Notes: generated from the sequence alone by a model not told the origin. Shown: positions 34,794 to 45,011, counted from the first letter of the stretch. The stretch is 64,000 nucleotides of DNA from Scytonema hofmannii PCC 7110 (GCF_000346485.2 NZ_KQ976354.1:186001-250000); one strand, 5' to 3'. Translations and numbers: made by a program.

Positions 34794-37303
34794 TACTTAC
34801 CACCTCCATTCACAAATGCCCAACGACTGATGACTCGTCCTCCGTTTGCCAAACCTCCTGATAACCACTGAGGAACAAAGCCATAGCCCCCTTCTTCCCA
34901 TTGACCTGACTCTATAGTCCAGAATTTTTTCCCTTGATTTCCTCCGTTAACACGCCATGCGAGGTTAGGAAAATAAGAATCTCCCGGTTTTAATCGGCTC
35001 AATTCTGACTTTAATTCAGGGATTGCATTTAAAGAAATTGCTCCTTCATAAATTGTCTTATTACCCGAACGTGTAAATTTTATCTTTCCTTCCGATCCAC
35101 CTGACGGGCTTGCTTTCATTTTCATCAGAGGTGGACTAAGCGTTGCATTGGTTGGATAATATCCTTGATGATTTGTACCGGGAGCGCGATATCTCCATAA
35201 CTCGCTGTTATTTCCCGTACTATAACTGGCAAAAAACTCGTAATCTACATCTGCTGCTAAAGCTTTTTCATAAAGTACGTGACCTTTCAGTAGATCATCA
35301 GGATTATTTTTTGTGCAGTCAATATTAATAAATAATCCATCTGTATTATCATCACCTTTAGCACCATCAACTCTATTTTCTCGAAACCACGTAAAACTGG
35401 GATCGAAGGGAGGAAATGGAGCGTGCTTATCGTCAGCGATCTCAGCTGCAAAGTATAAGTTATTTGAGTCCCATGCTACTTTAAATTTATATGCTCCATT
35501 ACCCATACTTGTGGCTATAACATCAGACCAGTCTTGCAAATTACCGTCTACGTTTATTGTCTTTTTAGGAGCATAGGCTGATTGTATCTTCCAATTACCT
35601 GTTTGAGGGGAAGATTTGCCTTTCACTGATAATGAGTAGCTAATTTCATAATTGTTGTCATTGTTGACAGCAAAAGACTCTATGGGGAAACTAATAATTT
35701 TTTGCTCCCCCGGTTGTAAATTTTCAAAACTTATGCTCTTTTGAGAAAGAGTCCATCCTTTGGGAGGAGCGATCGCTAAAGTTCCACTACGAGGTTTATT
35801 AACGACATTCTCTACTTTAATATCAATAGTTCGACCTTTAACAACAGGTCCCGATAAGGATAAAGCCGTGACTTTGATTTCATTTTTTAACTGAAAATCA
35901 GCATTTTGTAGTATCTGCTTTAACTGTGAAGCTGGCAGATCAGCTATTATGTATACGACTTCTACTGGATTGAGAGGAATTTTGCTCAAATTATTTATCC
36001 TGTTTCCTCTGTAATCGTAAACTTGTATATTTTTTGAATTACCGAGGGAAACAGTACCGGAATACTCATCAGAAGGAATATTTCCTTTAGCTTGGCTACC
36101 TCCCTTGGGGTCCCAAGGATTTCCTATATCACCATAAAACGGACTGTTGACAAACAACGCTGCTCTAGCACGATTATCGGTTGAATAATCATTTTTAAAA
36201 ACTATTCCCCACATTGATTTTGAAGTAGGAAATACATCATCAACTATTTTCGTTCCTTCCAGAACGCGAGTCATAGTTCTATATGCATCCTTTGCAGCAT
36301 CGTTGTTAGCTATGTCATGTGTTCCATGTCCGCTCCAGTTAAACCAAAACGCTCTGACAGGTCTTTGGGCATAATAACCTGCTAACATATGTATTAAGTA
36401 ACTAGAGGGTATGGTACGGGCGACCCAAATATCTTGGTTTGAGGAGTACATATCCCGAAACGTGCCAAACTCTGTTTGCCATGCTCCCGCACGACCTTGT
36501 GTTTTAGAAAATTTCTTATCTACTGTCAATTGCATCAATACACTATGGAAAGTGTTCAAGCTGGGAAAAGCATATGCATGGTTAACAGAGCCATCAGCAT
36601 ATCCTGTGTCATTTCCCTTAGCGTACATAATATCTCGGTTATAGGCTAAAGAACCTCCACCAATTAAATTAACATTGGGATAATCAGCTTTGACTTTATT
36701 CCAAATTCGTTTAATAATATCCCTATATTCCTCAGCAGTACCGCCGTTCCACGCCCACTCATCAACCCAAGGTTCGTTCCAATGCTCGTAATAGGGCATG
36801 AGGTCATGAGTAGCTGCTACCCAATTATAAAATTTTTGTACGTAAGCCTCTACATTTCTTGGAGGACCTAATTTGTCTTTTTCTTTCCAATCTACGGGAT
36901 AGAAAGGTGTTTGTAATGAAGATACACCATAACTTTTTAAGGTATTTATTCTATCTCGGAGAATTTTGGGATCGCCATTCCAGGGATCGAATTCGACTTG
37001 GATACCACGAATCCATTTTACTCCCAGGTCTTGCGCGATCGCACCTATAGTCTTAGGATCGCTATAACCAAAGTCTAACCCGAATGGTGAATTGGGAGCT
37101 AATCCAGTATATCTTGGAGGTAATTGGGCAGCATCGTTATTGGGTAATTGAGTAGTCTCCTTATTAGGTAATTGGGCAGTCTCGTTATTGGCTGTTGATT
37201 TTACAGAACAGGTTGCACTTAATAAAGAGCATAGCAACACTGTAACTAAGCTTGGTTTTAAGTACTTGAGGGGAAACCTTGAGTTTTCTGGTTGTTGTTT
37301 CAT
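34793..37303 (-). CDS. Secreted glycoside hydrolase with C-terminal CBM9-like domain
   Basis: 836 residues. An N-terminal export signal (LKPSLVTVLLCSLLSATCSV) is followed by a Thr/Asn/Gln-rich linker. The catalytic TIM-barrel part includes YYEHWNEPWVDEW (acid/base Glu in N-E-P, about 167-179) and AWQTEFGTFRDMY (candidate nucleophile Glu, about 281), as in clan GH-A families such as GH39/GH5. A beta-sandwich region follows (VVKGRTIDIKVENVVNKPRS), and then a sugar-binding CBM9/DOMON-like domain (TINVDGNLQDWSDVIATSMG, then KVAWDSNNLYFAAEIADD). It probably acts on cell-envelope or extracellular polysaccharide. Substrate unknown. Confidence 0.82.
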   Translation of the reverse strand: MKQQPENSRFPLKYLKPSLVTVLLCSLLSATCSVKSTANNETAQLPNKETTQLPNNDAAQLPPRYTGLAPNSPFGLDFGYSDPKTIGAIAQDLGVKWIRGIQVEFDPWNGDPKILRDRINTLKSYGVSSLQTPFYPVDWKEKDKLGPPRNVEAYVQKFYNWVAATHDLMPYYEHWNEPWVDEWAWNGGTAEEYRDIIKRIWNKVKADYPNVNLIGGGSLAYNRDIMYAKGNDTGYADGSVNHAYAFPSLNTFHSVLMQLTVDKKFSKTQGRAGAWQTEFGTFRDMYSSNQDIWVARTIPSSYLIHMLAGYYAQRPVRAFWFNWSGHGTHDIANNDAAKDAYRTMTRVLEGTKIVDDVFPTSKSMWGIVFKNDYSTDNRARAALFVNSPFYGDIGNPWDPKGGSQAKGNIPSDEYSGTVSLGNSKNIQVYDYRGNRINNLSKIPLNPVEVVYIIADLPASQLKQILQNADFQLKNEIKVTALSLSGPVVKGRTIDIKVENVVNKPRSGTLAIAPPKGWTLSQKSISFENLQPGEQKIISFPIESFAVNNDNNYEISYSLSVKGKSSPQTGNWKIQSAYAPKKTINVDGNLQDWSDVIATSMGNGAYKFKVAWDSNNLYFAAEIADDKHAPFPPFDPSFTWFRENRVDGAKGDDNTDGLFINIDCTKNNPDDLLKGHVLYEKALAADVDYEFFASYSTGNNSELWRYRAPGTNHQGYYPTNATLSPPLMKMKASPSGGSEGKIKFTRSGNKTIYEGAISLNAIPELKSELSRLKPGDSYFPNLAWRVNGGNQGKKFWTIESGQWEEGGYGFVPQWLSGGLANGGRVISRWAFVNGGGK

Positions 37304-38012
37304 TGAAAGTTTACTTCTTCAAGAATGGTCGTTTAGCAGTCAGAATATAGCAATTACTACTTTCGTGAGGTACTCTAAGAAAGAATTAACCGCAGATGAA
37401 CGCAGATGAACGCAGATAAGTTTGTACTTCAGCAGACTATAAAACGCTATATACAAATGCTGGTAAATGCAACTAATTGAAATATAGCTATAAAGCAAGC
37501 GTCTCGACTGCTGGTTTTTCGTCCTGCATTACATTTTATATTTAATCCAATTCACTTTCTTGCTTGACTTTACCTAAAATTTACAATTTGATAAAGAAAC
37601 AACAAAATTTTACTTAATTTGATAGTGAAATTACTAAATAACTTTATCATCTAATGCAATAATAGTCTGTCTAAGATTATTTACTCACTCTAAGTACAGA
37701 TCTATAAGAATTAGATAGTTAATACGTTTTCTGAAGAACAGTGATTTCACCAATACCAAAGCTTTTGAAATAGAGTATAAAAATAGACAGGTCATGCATA
37801 ATTAATTTCTGGAGATGTCTATTAGAAGTTCATAAAGCAAGTATTTATGAGCAAACAATGACTAAGATGTGTCTTTGCCAGTCACTTACCCCCAATCACC
37901 AGTCCCCATGATACCTATGTAATTAGATAGAGTAACCCTTTCTACCGTTAGCAGTATGAATCCATAGGGTTTTTTATGTTACACAGCAGGAGTAATAAAA
38001 ATAAGAATATTT
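37304..38012. other. Intergenic region, promoter area and repeat remnants
   Basis: 709 bp without a gene. It contains cgcagatgaa tandem units (37391-37419), AT-rich sequence and, at about 37809-37824, a lone MITE end (ctggagatgtcta) matching the element at 25983-26074. A second copy of the other end is not visible, so the element is degraded. The SDR gene at 38013 has only weak ribosome-site candidates. Confidence 0.5.
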
Positions 38013-38795
38013 ATGCAACTAGCAGGTAGAGTCGCTCTGATCACAGGAGCAGGTTCAGGTATAGCTAAGGCAGCAGCAAAGTTGTTTGCTTCGTCTGGTG
38101 CTAAAGTTGGCGCATTGGGACGCACAAAGGAAGAACTCGAAGAAACTGTTGCTGAAATTCAAAAGAACAACGGTGAAGCAATACCTTTAGTTGCCGATAT
38201 TTCAAATCCAGAACAAATGCAACAAGTCACGCAGGAACTGGTTGATAAGTGGGGACGATTGGATATTGTGTTTGCCAACGCTGGCATTAATGGCGTATGG
38301 GCATCTATTGAGGAATTGTCTCCTGAAGAATGGGATAAAACAATCAACGTCAACCTGAAAGGAACGTTCTTGACAGTTAAGTACGCCGTGCCTTACTTGA
38401 AAAAGCAAGGTGGTTCTGTCATTATCACCTCATCTGTCAACGGTACGCGCATCTTTAGCAACACGGGTGCAACTGCATATTCTTGCTCAAAAGCTGCACA
38501 AGTGGCTTTTACAAAAATGGTTGCGTTGGAACTCGCTAAGCACCGCATTCGCGTCAATGTCATTTGCCCTGGAGCAATTGAAACGAATATTGAAGAGAAT
38601 ACTCAAAGAAGGGATTTAGAACACATTCAAGAACCTGTTGAGTTTCCTGAAGGGAAGATTCCTTTAACTGATGGTAAGCCAGGAACCTCCGAACAGGTAG
38701 CACAGTTAGCTTTCTTCTTAGCGTCAGATGCTTCGAGTCATATTACCGGTACCGAAGTTTGGATTGATGGGGGAGAATCATTGCTGAAAGCTTAG
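38013..38795 (+). CDS. SDR family NAD(P)-dependent oxidoreductase
   Basis: 260 residues of a classical short-chain dehydrogenase: TGAGSGIAKAAAK (nucleotide-binding T-G-x-x-x-G-I, about 12-24), the LVADISNPEQ acidic turn, NAGINGVW (NAG motif near 90), ITSSVNG (catalytic Ser near 139) and AYSCSKAA (YxxxK near 154-158), followed by RVNVICPGAIETNI. Acts as a soluble oxidoreductase, probably of the 3-oxoacyl reductase or sugar/alcohol dehydrogenase kind; the substrate cannot be read. It is followed 13 bp later by the serine hydrolase gene, so the two are probably co-transcribed. Confidence 0.92.
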   Translation: MQLAGRVALITGAGSGIAKAAAKLFASSGAKVGALGRTKEELEETVAEIQKNNGEAIPLVADISNPEQMQQVTQELVDKWGRLDIVFANAGINGVWASIEELSPEEWDKTINVNLKGTFLTVKYAVPYLKKQGGSVIITSSVNGTRIFSNTGATAYSCSKAAQVAFTKMVALELAKHRIRVNVICPGAIETNIEENTQRRDLEHIQEPVEFPEGKIPLTDGKPGTSEQVAQLAFFLASDASSHITGTEVWIDGGESLLKA

Positions 38796-38808
38796 CAAAT
38801 AATTCTCA

Positions 38809-39909
38809 ATGCCCAAGGTTTTCTCCCGAAGACAATTTCTCAACTCTAGCAGAGAGGCTTTCATTAGTCTTTCTGCTTTTAGTCTGGTTAGCTTCTACCG
38901 CAACCGTTCTGTTTTCTCCGCAGATAAAATTATTGCTAATTTAGAAGCCCAAGTTCCCGCCCTCATGCAAGCTGAGTTAATTCCTGGTTTGGGGCTGGCA
39001 ATTATTCAGAATGGAGAGTTGTTTTGGACTCGTGGTTTTGGAGTCAGAAATAGAGCCACCAAAAAACCCGTCACTAACGATACTGTATTTGCTGCTGCTT
39101 CCTTAAATAAGCCTTTATTTGCTTATGCCGTGTTGAAATTGGTGGAACAGGGAAAGCTCGATTTAGATGCTCCTCTCTCAAAATATACTGCTAAACCATA
39201 TATTCCCGATCCCAGAATCAAACTCATTAATATTCGTAAGGTATTATCTCATACAACTGGTTTTCCTATTTGGAGTGGTAATAAGCCTCTGACAATTAAA
39301 TTTCCTCCCGGTACAAAATTTAGTTATTCCGGGGAGGGGTATCTTTACTTACAAAAAGTCGTACAAGACATCACCCAACAGCCGATAGAGGAGTATTTGC
39401 GCCAACAAATTTTAGACCCTTTGGAGATGAACAGTAGTAGCCTTGTGTGGCGAACTGCTTACCAAAGCACTGCAAGTGACGGACACGATCGCAAAGGCAA
39501 ACCAATACCCATGAGTCAACCAAAACGGGGGAGTGCAGCCGGGAGTTTGCGTACCACTGCGACTGATTATGCGAAATTCCTCATGGCTATGATGGGTTCT
39601 GGTAAAGTTGATAGCCCCATACTGACAGAAGATAGCCTAGAAGAGATGTTGCGATCGCAGATTAAAGTCAATCGGTTTTTAGATTGGGGTTTGGGTTGGG
39701 GGTTAGAGAGGGTGGAAGGTAACCAATTTTTTTGGCATTGGGGCGATCTTGGTACATTTAAAAGTTTCACTATCGCTTCTCGAGAATTAAAAACAGCAAT
39801 TGTCATTTTAACCAATAGTCAAAATGGTTTAAGAATCTGCCAAAAAATTGTTTCTCAAGCAATAGGTGGGAAACACCCAGCCTTCAATTTCTGGATGATA
39901 GATTATTGA
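38809..39909 (+). CDS. Tat-exported beta-lactamase-fold serine hydrolase
   Basis: 366 residues. The start PKVFSRRQFLNSSREAF has a Tat motif (S-R-R-x-F-L-N) followed by a hydrophobic stretch, so folded export is likely. The class C beta-lactamase/DD-peptidase motifs are present: S-x-x-K as AAASLNKPLFAY (near 95), the Y-x-x loop as FSYSGEGYLYLQ (near 176) and a C-terminal HWGDLGTFKSF in place of K-T-G. It is probably an esterase, D-aminopeptidase or penicillin-binding-like enzyme in the periplasm. It is in a probable two-gene operon with the SDR. Confidence 0.88.
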   Translation: MPKVFSRRQFLNSSREAFISLSAFSLVSFYRNRSVFSADKIIANLEAQVPALMQAELIPGLGLAIIQNGELFWTRGFGVRNRATKKPVTNDTVFAAASLNKPLFAYAVLKLVEQGKLDLDAPLSKYTAKPYIPDPRIKLINIRKVLSHTTGFPIWSGNKPLTIKFPPGTKFSYSGEGYLYLQKVVQDITQQPIEEYLRQQILDPLEMNSSSLVWRTAYQSTASDGHDRKGKPIPMSQPKRGSAAGSLRTTATDYAKFLMAMMGSGKVDSPILTEDSLEEMLRSQIKVNRFLDWGLGWGLERVEGNQFFWHWGDLGTFKSFTIASRELKTAIVILTNSQNGLRICQKIVSQAIGGKHPAFNFWMIDY

Positions 39910-40057
39910 TTTGGTTAGGGGGTAGGGGGTAGAGGGTAGGGGTTAGTAGGGGTGCAAGGTATTGCGCCTACTAAGGGATTTCCAAGAAAAAAATTACCCA
40001 TCTTGTGGGACGCCCGCACCACAAGAAATCTTTGATATTTTTTTTATTTGAAAGTCT
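39910..40057. repeat. Intergenic dispersed repeats
   Basis: Contains taggggg/tagggtt short units and an imperfect palindrome (ggggtgcaaggtattgcgcc, about 39949-39968). Possibly a bidirectional end for the two convergent transcripts. Confidence 0.5.
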
Positions 40058-41275
40058 CTAATTCATAACCTCAGCCAACATCAAATTTGAATTATTCGCT
40101 CCATACTTATAGCCAATACCAAAGTCCAGAGGCTCGATACTCTTATTAGTACGATAGATTCTTCTTAAACTGGGTTGATAGCGATTTGCAAACAAACCAA
40201 TGGGACTGCTATATGAACCGTAAAACTTTAAGTTCCATTTAGAAGGATTAAAAGCGGTGAGGGGCATACCAGAATCATCTTGCAATATATGACTGCTTTG
40301 AGCTAAAATTTGCTTTCTAATATCAGAGAACCCATCATTATACATTAAATAAGAAGCCGCTTTTAAATAAGTGACTTTTTCACCTAAATTGGTAATGAAA
40401 CGACTAAATTCTGGTTTGCTTTCTACACCGGAGTTGGATAAGTCATGGGCAAAATAATATAAAGTACGCGATCGCTCTTCGCCTTTTGCAACAAAATTAA
40501 TTTTGACTCCAGGAATCATTCCCTTTTTATACTGTTTGATATCAGCATTTTTATCTAATCCAATATATTGCAGATTTGTAATGCGATTTTGAGTTCGTGC
40601 TAAAAACACATACAAAATTGGTAACACTCCTTGCTTTCTTAAATCTACCTTCATATCATTAGTCATAAAAAAGCTAAATTGGAGTATTGCATAGAGAGAA
40701 CTTCTAATTTCCTGCAATTTTAAATTTAGCTGACTTTCCGAAAGATTTGACAAATTAGGCACAATACCCACTGGTTCCAAACCAACCAGTACGTATTTAT
40801 TGCCTTGTGGAAATAAGGAATACGCATATAAAAAATCAGGACCACTAAAGGGGTAAAAGATAGATGGAGCGGTGGAATTAATTTGATTGAGTTCTTGTTG
40901 GGACCAATTTCTTACTTTTTGCAATTGCCGTATTTCCAAATTTGACCAGGCATTGTTAAAAAATTGTTGATGCGATTGCCAGTTATTACCCTGTTGAAAC
41001 TGTGCAAGTGGGTTATTCTCGACTTGTATGCCAGCCAGAAATTTTGCTGTATTTGTTAAATTATCAGCTTTGGCTTTATCCAACTTTGGATTAACTTCTA
41101 TAGAAGCTTTTGTTTCCGAAGTTGACTTAACTAACTGCTGATTGTTAGTCAATTGAATTGTGTAATTTGCACTATCATAGCTTTTGCCAAAATGACAACT
41201 ACGCAGTAAAAGAAGACCTCCAACAGCAATGCAGAAAATAGATAATAAAGCTTTAACGTTTGGAGTGTTATTCAT
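40058..41275 (-). CDS. Membrane-anchored hypothetical protein
   Basis: 405 residues. A single N-terminal hydrophobic segment (ALLSIFCIAVGGLLLLRSCH, about 9-28) anchors it, and the rest is outside the membrane. The middle part (SIFYPFSGPDFLYAYSLFPQ, then GNKYVLVGLEPVG) and the following helix-rich part look like a conserved cyanobacterial or Bacteroidetes-type exported protein. No catalytic motif is known. It lies 10 bp downstream of the serine hydrolase gene at 41285, so the two form an operon and may act together on the envelope. Confidence 0.7.
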   Translation of the reverse strand: MNNTPNVKALLSIFCIAVGGLLLLRSCHFGKSYDSANYTIQLTNNQQLVKSTSETKASIEVNPKLDKAKADNLTNTAKFLAGIQVENNPLAQFQQGNNWQSHQQFFNNAWSNLEIRQLQKVRNWSQQELNQINSTAPSIFYPFSGPDFLYAYSLFPQGNKYVLVGLEPVGIVPNLSNLSESQLNLKLQEIRSSLYAILQFSFFMTNDMKVDLRKQGVLPILYVFLARTQNRITNLQYIGLDKNADIKQYKKGMIPGVKINFVAKGEERSRTLYYFAHDLSNSGVESKPEFSRFITNLGEKVTYLKAASYLMYNDGFSDIRKQILAQSSHILQDDSGMPLTAFNPSKWNLKFYGSYSSPIGLFANRYQPSLRRIYRTNKSIEPLDFGIGYKYGANNSNLMLAEVMN

Positions 41276-41284
41276 AATCGGAGA

Positions 41285-42511
41285 TTATTTTTTTGAACTA
41301 CGGGAAATCATGCGTTTATAAACAAGACGAGAGATTTTTGGGAAAATTTGGACATCATCAGCATATGCTGAAGTCTCAGAGAAAACAACCAAAATGTAAG
41401 TTGTGCCTTTTTCACCTGTATAAACCATTGCTGTTTCCGCCCGCGCAATAGATGTCCAGCCAGCTTTAGAATAAAGCTGAGCATCAGTGTTAGATAATCC
41501 TTCACCAAAAAAGCTCCACACAGGATTAAAACCTGAATCTAAATCGTTTTTACCAACTTTGGGGTTTAAATCTCTTTTGAGCCATTCACACATTTTATAG
41601 CTAGCTGCTGCAGAAACAGCTTGCTTGGCGTAACAAATTTCGTAAATCAATCTAGCTGCATGTCTTGTGGTTATCTTATTCCAATGCTGAATTGGTTCAC
41701 CCAGTAATTGAGATTCACTCCCTTTTGGTTCTGGAAAATTTATATGATAGATGGGAAAGGTTTTTTGAAGAATGTTAATCTTTTTGTAACCAGCTTCTTG
41801 GAAAAATCGATTGACTTGCTGTCGTTTGTATTTCCATGCTTGAAATTTTCCTTCGTTCAACGTTGGGCTAGAACGGGTACTTGTTATTAAGTCAACAATG
41901 ACGCTAGCAGCTTCGTTATCAGACTCCTTAATCATTTTGCTGAGGTAGGGAGTAAAGTCATCTTCACTTTCCCAAATATTATTTTCTAGTTGCGCGTACA
42001 AAACAACCATCCAAAACATTTTGATAACACTAGCGGGATACCTCAGAGAATCTTGTTTGTATCCAGCCGTTTCGCCAGTTTTTGCATCTATCAAAGTCAT
42101 TGATATGTGCTGTCTGGGCAAATCTTGCTCGGTAGCAAGATTCACAGCTTCGTTAACAATTTTTTGTAACTTTGGGCTATATTTAAAATGGGGAGGAGTT
42201 TTGAGATTGTAATCAACTTCTGAATCTTCTTGCCCTAGTTGACGGGAGGGAAAAGGCAGTGATTTAGCAATAGCCCAATCCGGTAACTCTTCTGGAGTGA
42301 GACGCGGTTTAACAGGTTTGCGATCGGATGTCTTGGTAGATGCATGAACGGGGATGACTTGAGGTTCAACAGATGGTTTTAAGATTTGTGAATGGAATGG
42401 TTGCGGAACAGAAGAATGTGCCGAGCGTTTTGTCAGAGATTCAGTCAATCGGATGCTTACTGATACGCCTAAAATTATCAGTAAGACTATTGCAGAATTT
42501 AATTTTTTCAT
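41285..42511 (-). CDS. Class A beta-lactamase-like serine hydrolase, membrane-anchored
   Basis: About 408 residues, starting at the Met of KKLNSAIVLLIILGVSVSIR; an upstream in-frame start at 42529 is possible. The signal/anchor is followed by a Pro/Ser/Lys-rich linker, then the enzyme domain with S-x-x-K in RYPASVIKMFWMV, S-D-N in KESDNEAASV and a C-terminal SKAGWTS in place of K-T-G. This plan is seen in class A beta-lactamase relatives and in peptidoglycan-modifying serine hydrolases; resistance should not be assumed. It is coupled to the unknown protein at 40058. Confidence 0.83.
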   Translation of the reverse strand: MKKLNSAIVLLIILGVSVSIRLTESLTKRSAHSSVPQPFHSQILKPSVEPQVIPVHASTKTSDRKPVKPRLTPEELPDWAIAKSLPFPSRQLGQEDSEVDYNLKTPPHFKYSPKLQKIVNEAVNLATEQDLPRQHISMTLIDAKTGETAGYKQDSLRYPASVIKMFWMVVLYAQLENNIWESEDDFTPYLSKMIKESDNEAASVIVDLITSTRSSPTLNEGKFQAWKYKRQQVNRFFQEAGYKKINILQKTFPIYHINFPEPKGSESQLLGEPIQHWNKITTRHAARLIYEICYAKQAVSAAASYKMCEWLKRDLNPKVGKNDLDSGFNPVWSFFGEGLSNTDAQLYSKAGWTSIARAETAMVYTGEKGTTYILVVFSETSAYADDVQIFPKISRLVYKRMISRSSKK

Positions 42512-42689
42512 ATCTTTGGCAACGCACAACTTTGAGATTTCTTGTTAAGAAACCTTAGCTAAGCACGATTACTTTATTATTCAATTGTTGGTCACTTGTT
42601 TAATAGAATACGGCGTAATGTACCAGAGATACATCCTCAAGTCAATAGGTTGTGGTTAGGAGGTAGGGAACTAAGTAGCAATTCCTCAT

Positions 42690-42772
42690 CTTTCTCCTCT
42701 GCGCCCTCAGCGCCTCTGCGGTTCAAAAGTCAATTATTTAACCGCCGAGACGCAGAGTACGCAGAGGGAAGA
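42690..42772. repeat. Inverted dispersed repeat (ctctgcgg arms)
   Basis: Arms cctctgcg...cctctgcggtt and aaccgccgagacgcagag...cgcagagg face each other around a short spacer, a large imperfect hairpin typical of cyanobacterial intergenic repeats. No gene is credible across 42530-42846. Confidence 0.7.
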
Positions 42773-42846
42773 AATGAGAGGGCTATTAATTTTCCAAAGT
42801 TTTTATCCACCTTGACAGGTCTAGGGATAGGGGCGATCGCTACAGC

Positions 42847-43059
42847 ATGGTCATTCAATGGTCGCAGGAGGATCAACTTTTCTTAGTACATTTGCCTGAG
42901 TTTCCCTGGCAGCAGTTTCATACCCATGGTAGAACTTATGAGGAAGCTGCTAAAAATGGTCAGGAAGTCATAGAGGCTTTTGTTGAGATGCTGACTGAAG
43001 AGAATCAACCACTACCGGAACCTAGAATGCTTCCAGCAACGCCGTTACAAGTTGCCTAG
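42847..43059 (+). CDS. HicB-like antitoxin domain protein
   Basis: 70 residues. IQWSQEDQLFLVHLPEFPWQ, then THGRTYEEAAKNGQEVIEAF and VEMLTEENQPLPEPR, is the HicB partial RNase H-like fold (E-D-x-x-F-x-V-x-x-P-E, T-x-x-E-A). Its HicA toxin partner is not found beside it. It probably acts as a solitary HicB-type protein, common in cyanobacteria. Confidence 0.8.
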   Translation: MVIQWSQEDQLFLVHLPEFPWQQFHTHGRTYEEAAKNGQEVIEAFVEMLTEENQPLPEPRMLPATPLQVA

Positions 43060-43475
43060 TTGAGAGTAAAGATAACAAGCCCTTGCTGATTCTTTGCCTC
43101 ATGGTATGTTGCATCTGTCAATATATGGCGATCGCTTCACCTACATAATTTTTCCGTCATAATTCCTTGTAGATCGGACCATAACACGCTACAGCTAGGA
43201 TGGTGAGAGCGATAAGCGCTCTTTCAGCTTGCGCCGAAGCGATCGCTCATCCAAGAAACAGCGAATCTAGAGCGCCAAGAAATCTGATATCTCATGGGAA
43301 ACTGTACTTATCTTGTGATCCTGAGAGATGGAAGTTATCGGAATTTTTAGTACTTCTCTCTCCTTTTCTCGCTCCCGATGGGTATGCCTCGTCAATAGCT
43401 TTGCAGGCTTGCTGCTACTATATATGCACGGGTAATCCAAACACGTCGAGAACGCATGGGTAGAACCACTAACCC
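43060..43475. other. Intergenic region, probable IS607 right end
   Basis: About 415 bp without a credible gene. The part next to 43476 should contain the right end of the IS607-type element and, by analogy with other TnpB loci, the 3' part of its guide RNA (omega RNA/reRNA) on the minus strand. No inverted repeats are expected for IS607, and the exact end could not be fixed. Confidence 0.4.
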
Positions 43476-45011
43476 TTACACAGCTACCATGCCAAATGCC
43501 TTTCTGGCTGCTTGGGTAGCAAGTAAACCCTGTTTTTCAACTTTCAACCTGGGCTTTTGGTAATATCTCGCAAAAAAACGTAGACCTATATTTCGGGCGG
43601 CGTTCAGATCGGCATTGCCTCTATGTTCAACGGTGTCGGAACAAATATAATTTGGCGCTCCCGTACTGTAATCAACTTTCTCCAATGATTTATTCATGAT
43701 TATTTGAAAAAGTCTGGCGACATCAGTACTAAATTGAGCTTCTATTCTGGAAACTAACGAATCTTCTTCTTCGTTGCCATTACATAATGCACAATGCCTG
43801 CTTGTATCTTTTGGTGAGACTTGAGCCGTGATAATTCCATAAGACTGAAAAGCTTTGTATTTGGTTCGTTTCCGAATTTTCGACGAGAGCCAATAAGCTC
43901 TTTTTTGATTAGAACGACGGCTAAATTTCGCTCTATCGGGTCGAAGATTAGTTAAACACTCAAATACAATTACTGTCGCTCCATACTGATGAGCAAAGTC
44001 AGCTATACGTTTAGAGATTCGATGAGATTCGTAATTATCTCTATTCTTAATTTTCTCAAAGCGTTGAGAATTATCACCAATCTTTTTAACTCCAAAACCT
44101 TTATTTGTCTTGGAACTAGCTACTGCAATTAAACCTAACTCACGCTTCCTACGATGTTGGATAGTATCATTACCCTTAACAAAGAGAGTGGCAATCTCGG
44201 TAACGCTACCCGTAACGTCGGAGTGTAGAATTGTTGCTACAGCTATATCACCATCAAGATTTAGATCTACGTTGCAAGTTGTTAATCCATCAGGGTTCAA
44301 TGCTTGTTGAGCCAGTTTCCCGTTGGATTTGACTTGTTTAATCACAGGAACATGAAGATGTAACCTATCTTTTAAAACCAGCGTGGGACTTCCCCATTCA
44401 TAACCATAAGGAAGTTCTCTACCTTCTAGGTTGATAGGCTGCTTCATAAAAACCCATCTGTTGCCTGTCCACAGTTTTAATATGATTGATGAACCGTCAA
44501 ACTCCTTGTACATCCCACGATAGAAAGTAGGATGAATGTTTGTATAATTACGAGGTGGTAGCGGTGGTTTATCTGTGAACTTTTTCGGAGTGTATTTCTG
44601 GCCCTTAGCTTCAGAAATGGCTAATTTCTTGGCTTGTTTTTCTTCATGCTTATCTCTACGTAACTCCCATTTTTTATAGTTCGAGTCCCAAGACTTTGCT
44701 ATACCAAAAGCGGTTTTAATGCAAGAACGACGCATGTCTTGAACTGTGTTGATCTGCAAGGGAATTTCCGGGGAGGGTCTTTGTTTGGTAATTAATGTTA
44801 ATTTCTCTACAACGCTATACAAGTCATCAGATTTTAAATTGAGTAGCTCTAAATTCTCCAGAAATACCAAAACATAAAACTCAGTTGTATCTGCGTACAA
44901 TTGTTTGGTAGTAATAATATGTTTAACTATTTCTTCCCTGTAAGCAGTTTCACTTTTAGCTCTTAATATCACTGTCTTTTGAACTTCAATATGTCCTTTG
45001 ACTCGCCCCAC
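43476..45011 (-). CDS. tnpB: TnpB, RuvC-domain RNA-guided nuclease of IS607 element
   Basis: 511 residues, longer than the usual ~400. The three RuvC acidic residues are present: D249 in NVDLNLDGD, E351 in VIVFECLTNLR and D468 in HRGNADLNAARN. The zinc ribbon has C407-A-L-C410 but only one Cys (C457, NYICSD) in the second half, where a C-x-x-C is usual. The N-terminal ~240 residues form the wedge/REC part, with a Lys-rich linker (EEKQAKKLAISEAKGQKYTP). TnpB proteins cleave DNA guided by an RNA from the element's end, which helps retain the element. Because the catalytic triad is intact, activity is plausible. tnpA is 61 bp upstream. Confidence 0.88.
   Translation of the reverse strand: MGRVKGHIEVQKTVILRAKSETAYREEIVKHIITTKQLYADTTEFYVLVFLENLELLNLKSDDLYSVVEKLTLITKQRPSPEIPLQINTVQDMRRSCIKTAFGIAKSWDSNYKKWELRRDKHEEKQAKKLAISEAKGQKYTPKKFTDKPPLPPRNYTNIHPTFYRGMYKEFDGSSIILKLWTGNRWVFMKQPINLEGRELPYGYEWGSPTLVLKDRLHLHVPVIKQVKSNGKLAQQALNPDGLTTCNVDLNLDGDIAVATILHSDVTGSVTEIATLFVKGNDTIQHRRKRELGLIAVASSKTNKGFGVKKIGDNSQRFEKIKNRDNYESHRISKRIADFAHQYGATVIVFECLTNLRPDRAKFSRRSNQKRAYWLSSKIRKRTKYKAFQSYGIITAQVSPKDTSRHCALCNGNEEEDSLVSRIEAQFSTDVARLFQIIMNKSLEKVDYSTGAPNYICSDTVEHRGNADLNAARNIGLRFFARYYQKPRLKVEKQGLLATQAARKAFGMVAV

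Noticed and set aside
38809-42511. Beta-lactam resistance genes
   Set aside because: Both proteins have the S-x-x-K fold, but the K-T-G element is altered and the context is envelope metabolism; resistance cannot be claimed.
42596-42886. 96-residue plus-strand frame before the HicB-like gene
   Set aside because: It runs through the dispersed inverted repeat and overlaps the HicB start; composition is that of repeats.
43200-43463. 87-residue plus-strand frame near the IS607 end
   Set aside because: No family resemblance or ribosome site; it lies in the likely non-coding end of the element.
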